Below are positions 8,217 through 17,060 of a stretch of DNA of 50,615 bases, in pieces. How positions within the stretch are numbered: the stretch's first letter is position 1; every line of letters begins with the position of its first letter. Made by a program: the position numbers and the translations under genes. This DNA comes from Accumulibacter sp. GTDB lineage: Bacteria; Pseudomonadota; Gammaproteobacteria; Burkholderiales; Rhodocyclaceae. Where the stretch lies: NCBI GenBank assembly GCA_020049495.1, contig JAIFKU010000051.1, positions 1 through 50,615 on the forward strand, in the 5' to 3' direction. Under the pieces are notes generated by a model, which worked only from the letters and a program-made list of their open reading frames with translations, made no database searches and was not told where the DNA came from.

Positions 8217-9278
8217 TCACGCGTGCCGGCATATGAACCGGGCAATGCTCGGTCCGGTCAGGATAACCAGAAAAAGCCGCAGGGTTTGTACTGCCACCAC
8301 AAATGGAACATCTGCTTGACTACCCATGGCAATAAGAATCACTGAATCGAGTCCGCCAGGACTGGTCGACAAATACGCGGTCAAGGGATCGGTGTGCAGA
8401 ATTTCGGTCATCAGCCATGCAGACCCGCAACATAGTCCAATCAGTAATACGGTAGATAACAGCAGACGAGGCAACATGCGAAAAACGGAGACCAGGAGTT
8501 CCCGATTAAAACCTAGCCCGACATACCAGCCGAGCAACACCGAGGCACAGGCCTGTAACCAGAATGGCAGGTAAATGTCAGTCAAACCACTGGAATGCAA
8601 TACGGACCCCAGCAACATGGGCACCAGCATGGCCCCTGCCGGAATATGAAGCCATTGCCCAAAAAACCCGCCAACACCAGCAACGCACAGGGTAACCAGT
8701 ACAGGCTGCCAGGCACTGGAATCCGGGCTGGAGAATGTCGAGGCGGCGGGAATCATCGCTGATGGTCCGGCAGCCATCAAGAAGTGTGAAACCGTTGAGG
8801 CCGTCAGCACAACAACCAGAACCCGCAGATACTGCATCAATGCCACTAAACGCGGATCAGCACCATGCTCTTCCGCCATGGCGACCATGGCGGCAGCCCC
8901 ACCCGGTGTCGAACCCCAAGCAGCTGTGGTCCCCGGGAAGGTGTGGCATTTCACCAGCACCCACCCCACAAGCCCCCCTGCGAGCACCACGCTGCCAACG
9001 ATCAGGAGCATTACTGGCCAATCCTTGAAGATTGCAATCACAATGGCTGCCGTGATGCTTTGGGCTACTGCGCAACCAATAAGCGATTGCGCATATTGAA
9101 ATAATTGTCGATGCAGCACCAAACGCACTCCAGACAAGCCGAGTGCAATCCCGCACAACATCGGACCGACCAGGAACGCGGCCGGCAATCCTACGCTTCG
9201 TAAAAACCAGCCAACAGGTAGTGAAAAAGCAAGCAGCACCAACCACATGACTGTATTTGCCGACAACAACCTGCCCAT
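8217..9278 (-). CDS. AbrB-family membrane protein (PF05145-type putative transporter/regulator)
   Basis: A 353-residue inner-membrane protein with about 9-10 hydrophobic segments. The repeated pattern LPAAFLVGPMLCGIALGL and IPAGAMLVPMLLGSVL is typical of the family annotated as AbrB or, misleadingly, ammonia monooxygenase; WGSTPGGAAAMVAMAEEHGAD is the conserved glycine-rich loop. The start MGRLLSANTVMW (9278) is preferred because GGAG lies 6 bases before it; an in-frame ATG at 9308 lacks this. It follows tctA on the same strand after 141 bases. Members often accompany tripartite tricarboxylate-type transporters; the precise function is unknown. Confidence 0.8.
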   Translation of the reverse strand: MGRLLSANTVMWLVLLAFSLPVGWFLRSVGLPAAFLVGPMLCGIALGLSGVRLVLHRQLFQYAQSLIGCAVAQSITAAIVIAIFKDWPVMLLIVGSVVLAGGLVGWVLVKCHTFPGTTAAWGSTPGGAAAMVAMAEEHGADPRLVALMQYLRVLVVVLTASTVSHFLMAAGPSAMIPAASTFSSPDSSAWQPVLVTLCVAGVGGFFGQWLHIPAGAMLVPMLLGSVLHSSGLTDIYLPFWLQACASVLLGWYVGLGFNRELLVSVFRMLPRLLLSTVLLIGLCCGSAWLMTEILHTDPLTAYLSTSPGGLDSVILIAMGSQADVPFVVAVQTLRLFLVILTGPSIARFICRHA

Positions 9279-9419
9279 TGGCCACTCCAAAAATGATCGG
9301 AGAATCATGGGCCCCCGACCCGGGAAAAATCGTTCACACAGTCCGTTTTCAGCCAGCGCAAAAGTACCATTGCCGGATCATCTTTTCCGCCATACGTCTA
9401 TATTGACTCGCTACTACAT

Positions 9420-10925
9420 TCAGTCTTCAACAAAGACTTCCTCACGTTTTTTGCGCAGCCCTGGTAGCGTGACGATGATGATCACCACTGCACAAATGCC
9501 AAGTAAGCTTGCGCTGATCGGCCGCGTCAAAAAGACCATCGGGTCACCATCGGCGATCAGCAAAGCACGGCGCAAGAACTCTTCAATCATTGGCCCCAGG
9601 ATAAAGCTGAGCATCATCGGAGCAGGTTCGCAGTCAAGCTTTCGGAAGATGTAACCCAACAGGCCGAATACCACCATCAGGTAAACATCAAATGATGAGT
9701 TGGACACGCTGAACACACCGATCCCGCAAAAAACAACGACGGCTGGAAACAGCAGATGGTAAGGAACCGACACCATCTTTACCCACAAGCCGATCAGCGG
9801 CAGATTTAGAATGACCAGCAAAAGGTTGCCTATCCACATCGACGCCACAAGACCCCAGAACAGTGCTGGCTGCTCGGTTATTACTTGAGGACCAGGCTGA
9901 ATGCCTTGAATCATCATTGCCCCGATCATTAGCGCCATCACCGCGTTCGAAGGGATGCCCAGTGTCAGCATCGGAATGAATGACGCCTGCGCGCCGGCGT
10001 TGTTTGCAGCTTCAGGAGCCGCCACCCCCTCAATCGCGCCTTTCCCGAAATTAACAGAGTTCTTGGATATTTTTTTTTCCAGCGCATAAGCTGAAAACGA
10101 CGAGAGGGACGATCCACCTCCGGGCAGAATACCCAGAATCGAACCGAGCAGGGTTCCTCGTAGCATAGGCGCGATGATGGACTTGAATTCCTCCTTGGTC
10201 AGCATCAACCCGGTGACTTTTTTTACCAGCAAGCTTCGTTCTTTGGAACCTTGCTCGAGATTGCCGACGACTTCACCCAAGCCGAAGACACCCATTGCGA
10301 CGACGACGAAGCTGATGCCATCCGCCAACTCCGAGGCGCCAAAGCTGAACCGGGCCACACCGGAATTGACATCAGTGCCGACAATTCCGAGCAGCAATCC
10401 CAACACAATCATTCCCAACGCATTGGGCAGGGAGCCACGCGCCAGCACCACCGACGCCACCAGACCCAGCATCATCAGTGAGAAATATTCGGCCGGCCCG
10501 AATTTCAAGGCCATTCCAGCCAGTGGCGGGGAGAATAACGCAATCAACAAGGTCACGGCCGTACCAGCAAAGAATGAACTGATCGCCGCTGTTGCCAGCG
10601 CCTTGCCAGCTCTACCCTGCTTGGCCAACTGGTAACCATCAATGCACGTCACCACCGAGGAGGTTTCACCGGGCAGGTTGACTAGTATCGCCGTCGTTGA
10701 GCCGCCGTACTGGGCGCCATAGAAGATGCCGGACAACATGATCAGCGCCGTCACCGGCTGCAGGCCGAAGGTGATCGGCAAAAGCATGGCTATTGTTGCT
10801 ACCGGACCCAAGCCGGGCAGCACACCGATTGCGGTACCGAGCACAACGCCGATCAAGCAATAGAAAAGGTTGGAAAAACTCGCGGCAGTCTGCAGCCCAA
10901 GCCAGAGATTGGCAAAGATTTCCAT
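9420..10925 (-). CDS. tctA: Tripartite tricarboxylate-type transporter, large membrane subunit (TctA family)
   Basis: Large permease of a TTT-family secondary transporter, working with TctB and the periplasmic receptor TctC. The 501-residue protein has about 11-12 membrane helices, the conserved motifs GVLPGLGPVATIAMLLP near residue 37 and LGILPGGGSSLSSFSAYALEK near residue 270, and AAPEAANNAGAQASFIPMLTLGIP, all diagnostic for TctA. It starts 10 bases after tctB. The family carries citrate and many other carboxylates and sugar acids; neighbouring sugar-acid genes suggest the latter here. Confidence 0.92.
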   Translation of the reverse strand: MEIFANLWLGLQTAASFSNLFYCLIGVVLGTAIGVLPGLGPVATIAMLLPITFGLQPVTALIMLSGIFYGAQYGGSTTAILVNLPGETSSVVTCIDGYQLAKQGRAGKALATAAISSFFAGTAVTLLIALFSPPLAGMALKFGPAEYFSLMMLGLVASVVLARGSLPNALGMIVLGLLLGIVGTDVNSGVARFSFGASELADGISFVVVAMGVFGLGEVVGNLEQGSKERSLLVKKVTGLMLTKEEFKSIIAPMLRGTLLGSILGILPGGGSSLSSFSAYALEKKISKNSVNFGKGAIEGVAAPEAANNAGAQASFIPMLTLGIPSNAVMALMIGAMMIQGIQPGPQVITEQPALFWGLVASMWIGNLLLVILNLPLIGLWVKMVSVPYHLLFPAVVVFCGIGVFSVSNSSFDVYLMVVFGLLGYIFRKLDCEPAPMMLSFILGPMIEEFLRRALLIADGDPMVFLTRPISASLLGICAVVIIIVTLPGLRKKREEVFVED

Positions 10926-10935
10926 GTGATTTCCC

Positions 10936-11400
10936 TTAACTTCCGAACCAGGAACCGAGCACAGGCATCGGCAAACCCAGTCCCTTGATAAACACCAGTA
11001 CGCAGAACAGGATCAACCCGATCGCCAGCATTGTCGCCTTCCACTCGAATCTGAACCTGTCACTTGCTGAAGCGCAACCAACAATCAGCACGACCAGTGA
11101 GATGGGAAGCCCTGCGCGTTCGAGCAAAAATCCGAACGCGGCCATTGACAAGAGCACCAAGGCAGCAGCCTTCCAGGCAATGGGTCCGATTGGCGCCCCT
11201 TCCTTGCGCATTCCACGAATCAGTGCAAGTAACCCGAAGAAAAACAGCAACCCGGCCAGCACCGTTGGGAAATAACCTGGTCCCATCCGGCTGGCCGATC
11301 CGAAGTTATACCCCCTGCCCACCAAAAGCACGGCGACTGCAAACCCGATATACAAAACTCCTGTCCAGAAATTTTTCTGGTCTCTGATAACGAAAGACAC
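10936..11400 (-). CDS. tctB: Tripartite tricarboxylate-type transporter, small membrane subunit (TctB family)
   Basis: Small four-helix subunit of the TTT transporter, 154 residues, with GRGYNFGSASRMGPGYFPTVLAGLL near the N-terminus, the TctB signature region, and a C-terminal helix ending VLVFIKGLGLPMPVLGSWFGS. The start codon is GTG at 11400. A run of eight G on the minus strand (11410-11403) lies just upstream and acts as an unusual, homopolymeric Shine-Dalgarno region; such a run is also prone to slippage. It sits between tctC and tctA in the usual order. Confidence 0.88.
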   Translation of the reverse strand: MSFVIRDQKNFWTGVLYIGFAVAVLLVGRGYNFGSASRMGPGYFPTVLAGLLFFFGLLALIRGMRKEGAPIGPIAWKAAALVLLSMAAFGFLLERAGLPISLVVLIVGCASASDRFRFEWKATMLAIGLILFCVLVFIKGLGLPMPVLGSWFGS

Positions 11401-11433
11401 CGCCCCCCCCTTTTCGCTTCAACGACTGAACAG

Positions 11434-11472
11434 CCCAATCTGCCACATCAAAGCATCGTGTGGCAGATTGGG
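11434..11472 (-). promoter_or_regulatory. 14-bp perfect hairpin between tctC and tctB
   Basis: CCCAATCTGCCACA (11434-11447) and TGTGGCAGATTGGG (11459-11472) form a perfect 14-bp stem with an 11-base loop. It lies 90 bases beyond the tctC stop and 33 bases before the tctB start. There is no U-run. A strong stem at this point would protect the 3' end of the receptor mRNA or partly terminate transcription, giving more TctC than TctB/TctA, as often needed for periplasmic receptors. That role is inference. Confidence 0.7.
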
Positions 11473-11561
11473 AACAAGTCCAATTTAACGCATCCGTAAG
11501 CGCAATCTCAAATCAATGCTACCTTTAGGGCTGCATCAACGAAACCCCCGAGATACACACC

Positions 11562-12524
11562 TCACTCGTTCTTGATTCCCATCTTCTGAATTACCGATTT
11601 ATATCTGTCGATCTCGTTACGAATGAATGCACTGGCTTTCGTCGTAGTGTTGCTTTCCGCAGCATCGGCACCAAGTGCGAACAATCGTGCCTTAATTTCC
11701 GTACTGGCGATCGCCTTGTTAACCTCCTCATTAAGCTTCTGGACAATTTCTGGCGGGGTAGCTGAAGGTACAACCAACGCGTACCAGGTGGACATTTCGT
11801 AATTCGGCAAACCTGTCTCGTTGACGGTAGGAATATCGGGGCTCGTATTGCTGCGCTTCAGTGTTGTCACGGCCAGAACCTTGACCTTGCCCTGCTTCGC
11901 CATGTTGATGACCGAGGGGAGGGTATTGAACCCCGAATCGACCTGGCCGCCAGCCAGATCGATAACCGACTGCCCACTTCCTTTATAGGGAACATGAACC
12001 ATTTTGATTCCGGCCTGAGCACTGAATATCTCGCCCGCCAGGTGCTCCGGACTTCCCGATCCAGACGAGGCGTAGGTAAGCTTGCGCGTCTTGGCCAGCG
12101 CAATATACTCCTTCACATTCTTGACGGGCAGATCTGCCTTGACGACAACGGTATTCGGTACTGCGCCAATAATTGCCACAGGCGTAAAATCTTTGAGCAG
12201 GTCGTAGTTGAGCTTGGCGTAGAGGCTGACGTTGATCGCCTGCGAGGTCGAGATGAGCAGCAGGTTATGGCCATCTGCGGGTAGCTTGGCCGCCACCTCG
12301 GCACCGACATTTCCATTGGCTCCCGGTCGATTGTCAACAACCACTTGCTGACCGAGTTGATCACCGAGGCGCTGCCCCAGAGTACGTGCGAAGGCGTCCG
12401 AACCTCCGCCTGGGGGAAATCCGACAATGAGTCGCATCGGCTTAGTTGGGAAGTTCTGTGCGCAGACTGGTAAGGCAGAAATTGCCAGAACAAGAGTTAG
12501 CAGAATTCTTGAAATACGGATCAT
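11562..12524 (-). CDS. tctC: Periplasmic solute receptor of the Bug/TctC family
   Basis: Extracytoplasmic receptor of the TTT transporter, 320 residues. It has a signal peptide (MIRISRILLTLVLAISALPVCA) and then NFPTKPMRLIVGFPPGGGSD, the hallmark of Bug receptors, which bind carboxylates. Further family motifs are VVVDNRPGANGNVGAE and HVPYKGSGQSVIDLAGGQVD. The start at 12524 has GAGG upstream; the longer in-frame extension would put non-signal residues first. The gene heads tctCBA and lies 151 bases after a TIM-barrel gene on the same strand, so it may be read from the sigma54-type promoter near 14690 as well as locally. The bound ligand cannot be predicted from sequence. Confidence 0.9.
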   Translation of the reverse strand: MIRISRILLTLVLAISALPVCAQNFPTKPMRLIVGFPPGGGSDAFARTLGQRLGDQLGQQVVVDNRPGANGNVGAEVAAKLPADGHNLLLISTSQAINVSLYAKLNYDLLKDFTPVAIIGAVPNTVVVKADLPVKNVKEYIALAKTRKLTYASSGSGSPEHLAGEIFSAQAGIKMVHVPYKGSGQSVIDLAGGQVDSGFNTLPSVINMAKQGKVKVLAVTTLKRSNTSPDIPTVNETGLPNYEMSTWYALVVPSATPPEIVQKLNEEVNKAIASTEIKARLFALGADAAESNTTTKASAFIRNEIDRYKSVIQKMGIKNE

Positions 12525-12675
12525 AGTGATATACCTCATAAAGATTGAAGAACGAACCGAGTTACCACACCATGCAACAACTCGCCATGTCACCCACCAT
12601 GAGCGCGGCCTATTAAGCCGACAGACAGTGGGTTGATGCCAATAAAAAAGTTGCGAAACAAGTCAGTTCTTTAAA

Positions 12676-13656
12676 TCAAAGCAGTGAAAACAGATAGGAC
12701 ATCGTAGCGGTCGGATTGCGCTCCCGAACAAGTTCGGCAATCCGGGCCTCATCAAAGCGGCCGGCAATAGCTTCCAGTTTACGCGTCATTGCGAACGCAT
12801 CGCTGTAAACCTTTACCGGATCGAACTCCTTGGGAACGATGTCAAACGAATACCAGTCGCCTGAGTAACCGAGTCGAGGTAAGGTGTGAATAAATTCAAG
12901 GGTTTCCCAGAAACGCAATACTCCGGGAGGCAAATCCCAGTCGAAAGCGCCATCATTGTCATTAAGTTGAACGTAGAACAATTTTCCGGCACGCGCCAGT
13001 AGCGCGGCGGATTGAGCTGGACGTTCGCCGGCTGCAAGCGCATGTCCCATGTCAAGCGTAACGCCAAGGTTCGCAGCTCCGACCATCTGAACAAAGGCCA
13101 GCGTCCCACCTGCTGTGTCAAACAGGCTGCGCGCACGTGGCTCGTTGGGTTTGTATTCGATGCACAGTTTGACGTCGGTTCGGTGCGCGGCTACCGCTGC
13201 AAATGCTTCCGCTGCATAGTCATAGGCACGTGCATAATCCATCTCAAACACAAAGTCGGAACCATCGTTGAGCGGGCAATTGGTAACCCGTTGTACGCCG
13301 ATTTCGGCAGCAATATCAATCAGTCGACGGCAATCGTCGACTACAGCCTGACGATCCACGGCATTTTCCGAGGCCCATGCTCCACGCATCCATTGTCCCG
13401 GTCTACGCGAACGAAAGTTCAGCGCCGAAACACCGAGATTCAAATCCACAAGCAGCTTGCGCAACAGAGCTGAATCAGTGAAATCATCGGGATAGCATAA
13501 CTCGACACCATCACAGCCCGTTGTGCGGGAAACCATCTGAAGCTTTTCGCTGATGCTGCGCTGTGCTTGGTATTCCAGGAAACGATTGCCCTGTCGCCCG
13601 TAAAAACCCGTAATGACAGCGTAGCGATTGGGCAACGACGGGTTATCAGAATTCAT
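12676..13656 (-). CDS. Sugar phosphate isomerase/epimerase-like TIM-barrel protein
   Basis: A 326-residue protein of the xylose-isomerase-like TIM-barrel superfamily (AP-endonuclease 2 fold). Candidate metal ligands sit in VELCYPDD, LCIEYKPNEP (Glu), LGVTLDMGHALAAGERP (Asp, His) and FYVQLNDNDGAFDWDLP. Members isomerise, epimerise or dehydrate sugars and sugar acids. AAGGAT stands about 8 bases before the start. It is the second gene after the sigma54-type promoter at 14683-14697 and precedes the transporter genes. The substrate is unknown; the setting suggests a ketose or keto-acid derivative. Confidence 0.8.
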   Translation of the reverse strand: MNSDNPSLPNRYAVITGFYGRQGNRFLEYQAQRSISEKLQMVSRTTGCDGVELCYPDDFTDSALLRKLLVDLNLGVSALNFRSRRPGQWMRGAWASENAVDRQAVVDDCRRLIDIAAEIGVQRVTNCPLNDGSDFVFEMDYARAYDYAAEAFAAVAAHRTDVKLCIEYKPNEPRARSLFDTAGGTLAFVQMVGAANLGVTLDMGHALAAGERPAQSAALLARAGKLFYVQLNDNDGAFDWDLPPGVLRFWETLEFIHTLPRLGYSGDWYSFDIVPKEFDPVKVYSDAFAMTRKLEAIAGRFDEARIAELVRERNPTATMSYLFSLL

Positions 13657-13721
13657 GATTAATCCTTATATTTTGCAGTGATTGACTTCGCGTGAAAATC
13701 CGGAAATGATCGACATCCTGC

Positions 13722-14513
13722 TCATTTCCGATACCTGCTGGTTAATTCACTGACCAGTGTCAAACCATTCCTGGCCCACAAAGCTTCTTGTTCCAGGGTA
13801 CGCGGCCCCCGCTCCCCATCAACGGGTTCCATCCACGATTCAAGCAGTAAGCTCTCAACACGGGGAGCAACTGTCGCTATATAACCCGCCAGATCAAGAT
13901 GACCTTCCCCCAGGGGCACGCCGGCAATCACAAACCCTGACCCAGAACGTGTAATCTTTGCGTCTTTGATATGGGCCGTGCGGGCAAATGAGATCAATTC
14001 GCGAATGGTTTCTTCCGGCCCGACCCATTGCCCGATCGAGTTGAGCGGATCAAGGCAAACGCCTACCGCTGGATCGTCGACTTCTTCGACAATCCGACGC
14101 AGAGTCTGTGGTGAAAAATTAAAATGATTTTCTGCACAAAAGATCACCCCGCAGTCCCGGAGCAGAGGTAGCAATTCTCGTAAATTGGCAATCACCGCAT
14201 CAGGCGCGGAACCGTCCGAATCGATTACACAGCGATAGATGATTCCATCCAGACAAGACGTCCGTCGGATGCCTGCCTCCATTTGAGCCAGATTTCTACC
14301 GCCGCTGCCGCCACATTCCAGAACCAGATTAAGTCGTCGAGCCAGTCCGGCCAATTCCTTCAAACCCTGTTGATCCAGTCGATCAACACCGGAGTTTTCG
14401 CAAAGCTGAACAACTTCAGAACCGAAATCGGATGCCAGTTGCAAAAAAACATCAGGCGCCATGCCAGCCTTGAAGGCCCACCGAAAAGAATAACTACCCA
14501 ACCCAATTTTCAT
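13722..14513 (-). CDS. Second sugar phosphate isomerase/epimerase-like TIM-barrel protein
   Basis: A 263-residue member of the same TIM-barrel superfamily as its neighbour but clearly divergent. It begins MKIGLGSYSFRWAF and carries GVIFCAENHFNFSP (Glu, His), VGVCLDPLNSIGQW (Asp), AHIKDAKI (His, Asp) and LLLESWMEP (Glu), matching the four-ligand metal site of the superfamily. It is the first gene of the leftward operon, with an untranslated leader of about 160 bases below a sigma54-type promoter. Its specific reaction is unknown; epimerisation, isomerisation or dehydration of a sugar acid are all possible. Confidence 0.78.
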   Translation of the reverse strand: MKIGLGSYSFRWAFKAGMAPDVFLQLASDFGSEVVQLCENSGVDRLDQQGLKELAGLARRLNLVLECGGSGGRNLAQMEAGIRRTSCLDGIIYRCVIDSDGSAPDAVIANLRELLPLLRDCGVIFCAENHFNFSPQTLRRIVEEVDDPAVGVCLDPLNSIGQWVGPEETIRELISFARTAHIKDAKITRSGSGFVIAGVPLGEGHLDLAGYIATVAPRVESLLLESWMEPVDGERGPRTLEQEALWARNGLTLVSELTSRYRK

Positions 14514-14682
14514 ATCAATAGCTCTTTACCGTTCGTGCAAATTATTCGGCGTATCACGTTGACAAGAGGTGTAGAAGGCTTTCGGGCCGGGTTCCGATAA
14601 ATGGCATATTTTTTCACAGCCCACCACTGACTTTCTCTCGCATCAGGCTTTTTTTGACCTTTGCTATCAACGAGACTCTTTG

Positions 14683-14697
14683 AGCAATATCTGAGCC
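14683..14697 (-). promoter_or_regulatory. Sigma54 (RpoN) -24/-12 promoter
   Basis: The minus strand reads TGGCTCAGATATTGC, that is TGGC, exactly 7 bases, TTGC, matching the strict -24/-12 spacing of RpoN promoters. The expected start of transcription is near 14671, leaving a leader of about 160 bases before the first TIM-barrel gene. A gene for a sigma54-dependent activator lies directly upstream, which raises confidence well above a motif match alone. Confidence 0.75.
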
Positions 14698-14773
14698 ATA
14701 TATCATACATTTTTCTATCTTATTGTTTTATTACAATATTTTGTTTTTATTGGAAAATCTGAAGACGTGCGGA

Positions 14774-14813
14774 ATGTTGCAGAATAATAATTTCCCCTGC
14801 AATCGCGCAACAT
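14774..14813. promoter_or_regulatory. Candidate upstream activator site (nested inverted repeats)
   Basis: ATGTTGC (14774-14780) and GCAACAT (14807-14813) form a perfect 7-bp inverted repeat; inside it TTGCAG and CTGCAA form a second one sharing bases. The site is about 80-130 bases upstream of the sigma54-type promoter, the usual distance for an enhancer-binding protein. The PrpR-like activator encoded next to it is the obvious candidate to bind here. Confidence 0.55.
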
Positions 14814-14936
14814 CAGGCGGCAACAGGATGGGAACACTCGGTTAAATCAATGCGCCGCGACAGAAGCCAGGCAACTTAGACCGGGGTGCAGGAGCATTGC
14901 AGTATATGACGGGGCAAGTGAGAGATCTGAATCCCC

Positions 14937-16850
14937 TCACTGCTGCACCGGGAACTGCTTTGCCTTGATTCGCCGCCAAAGCGTGGTGCGCTCGATACCC
15001 AGTATGGAAGCGGATTCTTTTATGGAGCTGTTGGCCTTCTTGTAGATATGATGAATATACCAATCCTCGACTTCCCTCAATGTCCTACCCTCGGGGAACA
15101 AATTCGGCTCTTCATCAGATACTCGTGATGTCTCTGACCGGGTCATGACCGTCAGATCCTCGACGCCAACAGTTTTTCCTTCGCAGATAATGACGGCGCG
15201 TTCGATCATGCCCTGTAACTCGCGAACATTGCCCTCAAAGGTGTAGTTTCGCAGATAAGCAATCGCCTCTGAGTCCAATGCCATTCGACCTTTGCGATAC
15301 TTGTACCCATACTCCTGGACGAAGTGGGTACTCAACAGTTCAATATCTTCCATGCGCTCATTCAAGGAGGGGATATACAGGCTCAAAATGGCAACTCTGA
15401 AGTAAAGATCGCCTCTGAACAGGCCTTGACTGACCAGACTGCGCAAGTCGTGGTTGGTGGCACAGACAACCCGGACATCCACAGGAATCAGTTTATTGTC
15501 GCCAATGCGCATAACCTGCTTTTCCTGCAGAACCCTTAACAACCGTCCCTGTAGAAGAACCGGTAATTCGCTGATCTCATCGAGAAAAATTGTGCCCCCA
15601 TGGGCCATTTCAAACAGACCCGCTTTCCCTTTTTTGGCCGCCCCCGTAAACGAACCTTCGGCATAACCGAACAGTTCGCTCTCAATCAACGCCTCGGGCA
15701 GAGCAGCGCAGTTAATCGCCACAAATGGCGAATTCTTGCGCTGGCTACTATTGTGGATGCCTTGCGCAAAAAGTTCTTTGCCTACACCCGACGGGCCGCA
15801 TAGTAATACCGAGGTATCGTACTTGGCGAATTTTTGTGCCATTTTGATGCACGCTGACAATGCACTACTCTGATGGACAATATCGGAAAAATTGTACTGC
15901 GCTACAAATCCCTTTTCCGAGAGCCTGATGCGAATTGTCTGTTCAAGTTTCTGGACTTCAGTAATGTCCTGATACGTTGCAACTGCTCCTCTGACTTCGC
16001 CGTCGACAATTACCGGCACCCTGTTGGCTGCAATCACGGTTTGATTATTCAAGCGCTGGATGTCGCCGATTTCCGAACGGGTTGTTTCAAGTACGTTCAG
16101 CAATCGTGTGTCTGGAATAATCTCGGTAAGCTTTTGTCCAATGGCTTCCTGCTTGTTAAAGCCGGTGAGTTTCTCCGATGCGCTGTTAAAAACCGTGACA
16201 AACCCTGCGTTGTCGATCGCAATAATGCCGTCGTGAACAAAATCGATAATGGTCGAAAATTGTTGCGCTTTTTCCTTTTCTTGCTTTGCGGCATAAAGAA
16301 TGCTGTTCGCTTGCTCGATAGCATTTTGAACGGCCTGGCTGCCCGATTGCACAAGAACAGATCGGCATTTATATTTGGCAACTGCACCCACAACGTTTCC
16401 ATCGCCGATAAAAACCCTGACCCCTAGCTGGATCTGCCTCTCAACTTCAGCGGGGATGGCAGCTTTGCTTTCGATTTCAAAACACACTGTTTTCAAGCCC
16501 ATTATTTCAGCGATGATTTCGGCGCCAGCTACGACGTTGCGATAACCGATGACTCCGATCAACCCGTTCTCTCCCGTCTGCTTGACAGCCTTGAGGCTCT
16601 CGATTAGGTCAAACGCAGTTACCTTTATCTCGACCACAGGGATGTCGAATTCGGATTTGATCATCTCATAGGTTCCGCCGCGGGAAATGATAACCTTTGC
16701 TCCCTCATCAATGGCGAACTGAGTCAATTCGACGCCAGTCTGGAACTCCCCTTCAAGCAGTTCCACATTGGTGTAGCGATTTTCAACAATAACTTGCCGA
16801 GTGACCTCAGTCATGAAATTAATCGGCGCAACAACGACAATTTCCTTCAT
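14937..16850 (-). CDS. PrpR-like sigma54-dependent transcriptional activator
   Basis: A 637-residue enhancer-binding protein. Residues about 1-165 form a PrpR_N-type sensor domain (MKEIVVVAPINFMTEV..., IISRGGTYEMI), known in PrpR to sense small acids. A PAS domain (about 200-310, FVHDGIIAIDNAGFVTVFNSASEKLTGF) follows. The AAA+ domain has Walker A GPSGVGKE, the sigma54-contact loop as GSFTGA, Walker B GGTIFLDEI and the arginine-finger region. The C-terminus is a Fis-type helix-turn-helix (SIKESASILGIERTTLWRRIKAK). The start at 16850 has GGAG upstream; a 64-residue in-frame extension has no family match. The ligand is probably the island's substrate or an intermediate (inference). Confidence 0.88.
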   Translation of the reverse strand: MKEIVVVAPINFMTEVTRQVIVENRYTNVELLEGEFQTGVELTQFAIDEGAKVIISRGGTYEMIKSEFDIPVVEIKVTAFDLIESLKAVKQTGENGLIGVIGYRNVVAGAEIIAEIMGLKTVCFEIESKAAIPAEVERQIQLGVRVFIGDGNVVGAVAKYKCRSVLVQSGSQAVQNAIEQANSILYAAKQEKEKAQQFSTIIDFVHDGIIAIDNAGFVTVFNSASEKLTGFNKQEAIGQKLTEIIPDTRLLNVLETTRSEIGDIQRLNNQTVIAANRVPVIVDGEVRGAVATYQDITEVQKLEQTIRIRLSEKGFVAQYNFSDIVHQSSALSACIKMAQKFAKYDTSVLLCGPSGVGKELFAQGIHNSSQRKNSPFVAINCAALPEALIESELFGYAEGSFTGAAKKGKAGLFEMAHGGTIFLDEISELPVLLQGRLLRVLQEKQVMRIGDNKLIPVDVRVVCATNHDLRSLVSQGLFRGDLYFRVAILSLYIPSLNERMEDIELLSTHFVQEYGYKYRKGRMALDSEAIAYLRNYTFEGNVRELQGMIERAVIICEGKTVGVEDLTVMTRSETSRVSDEEPNLFPEGRTLREVEDWYIHHIYKKANSSIKESASILGIERTTLWRRIKAKQFPVQQ

Positions 16851-16996
16851 CCCATATCTCCGAAAATAGGCTTTCCTGCACCTTGCGACTGACGCAATCG
16901 TGTGCAGAACAGGGGGGTGACAATTCTGGATATTACCAACGACGCACAAAAATCGCTGGGAAATGAGGAACCATCCATGGCAGGAGTTCAGTCGAC

Positions 16997-17032
16997 AAAA
17001 AAGCCTGGACAAGTCACAAACCTGTTCAGGCT
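16997..17032 (-). terminator. Intrinsic terminator after kdgK
   Basis: On the minus strand AGCCTGAACA pairs with TGTCCAGGCT (one mismatch) across an 11-base loop and is followed by six T. It lies 29 bases beyond the kdgK stop and ends the eda-kdgK transcript. Confidence 0.85.
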
Positions 17033-17060
17033 TTCTTGACACTCTCCTGCGGAGATCAAC

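Larger units (their letters stand above)
14514..14936. other. Regulatory gap between the activator gene and the TIM-barrel operon
   Basis: This 423-base, markedly AT-rich gap has no credible gene. It holds a sigma54-type promoter and an upstream inverted repeat (both listed) that face the TIM-barrel operon. Part of it is the 3' untranslated region of the activator gene; no intrinsic terminator was found after that gene, so some readthrough into the operon is possible. Confidence 0.6.

Noticed and set aside
12574-12587. A TGGC...TTGC pair upstream of tctC, on the minus strand
   Set aside because: The spacing is 6 bases rather than 7; sigma54 promoters do not tolerate this, so I did not call it.
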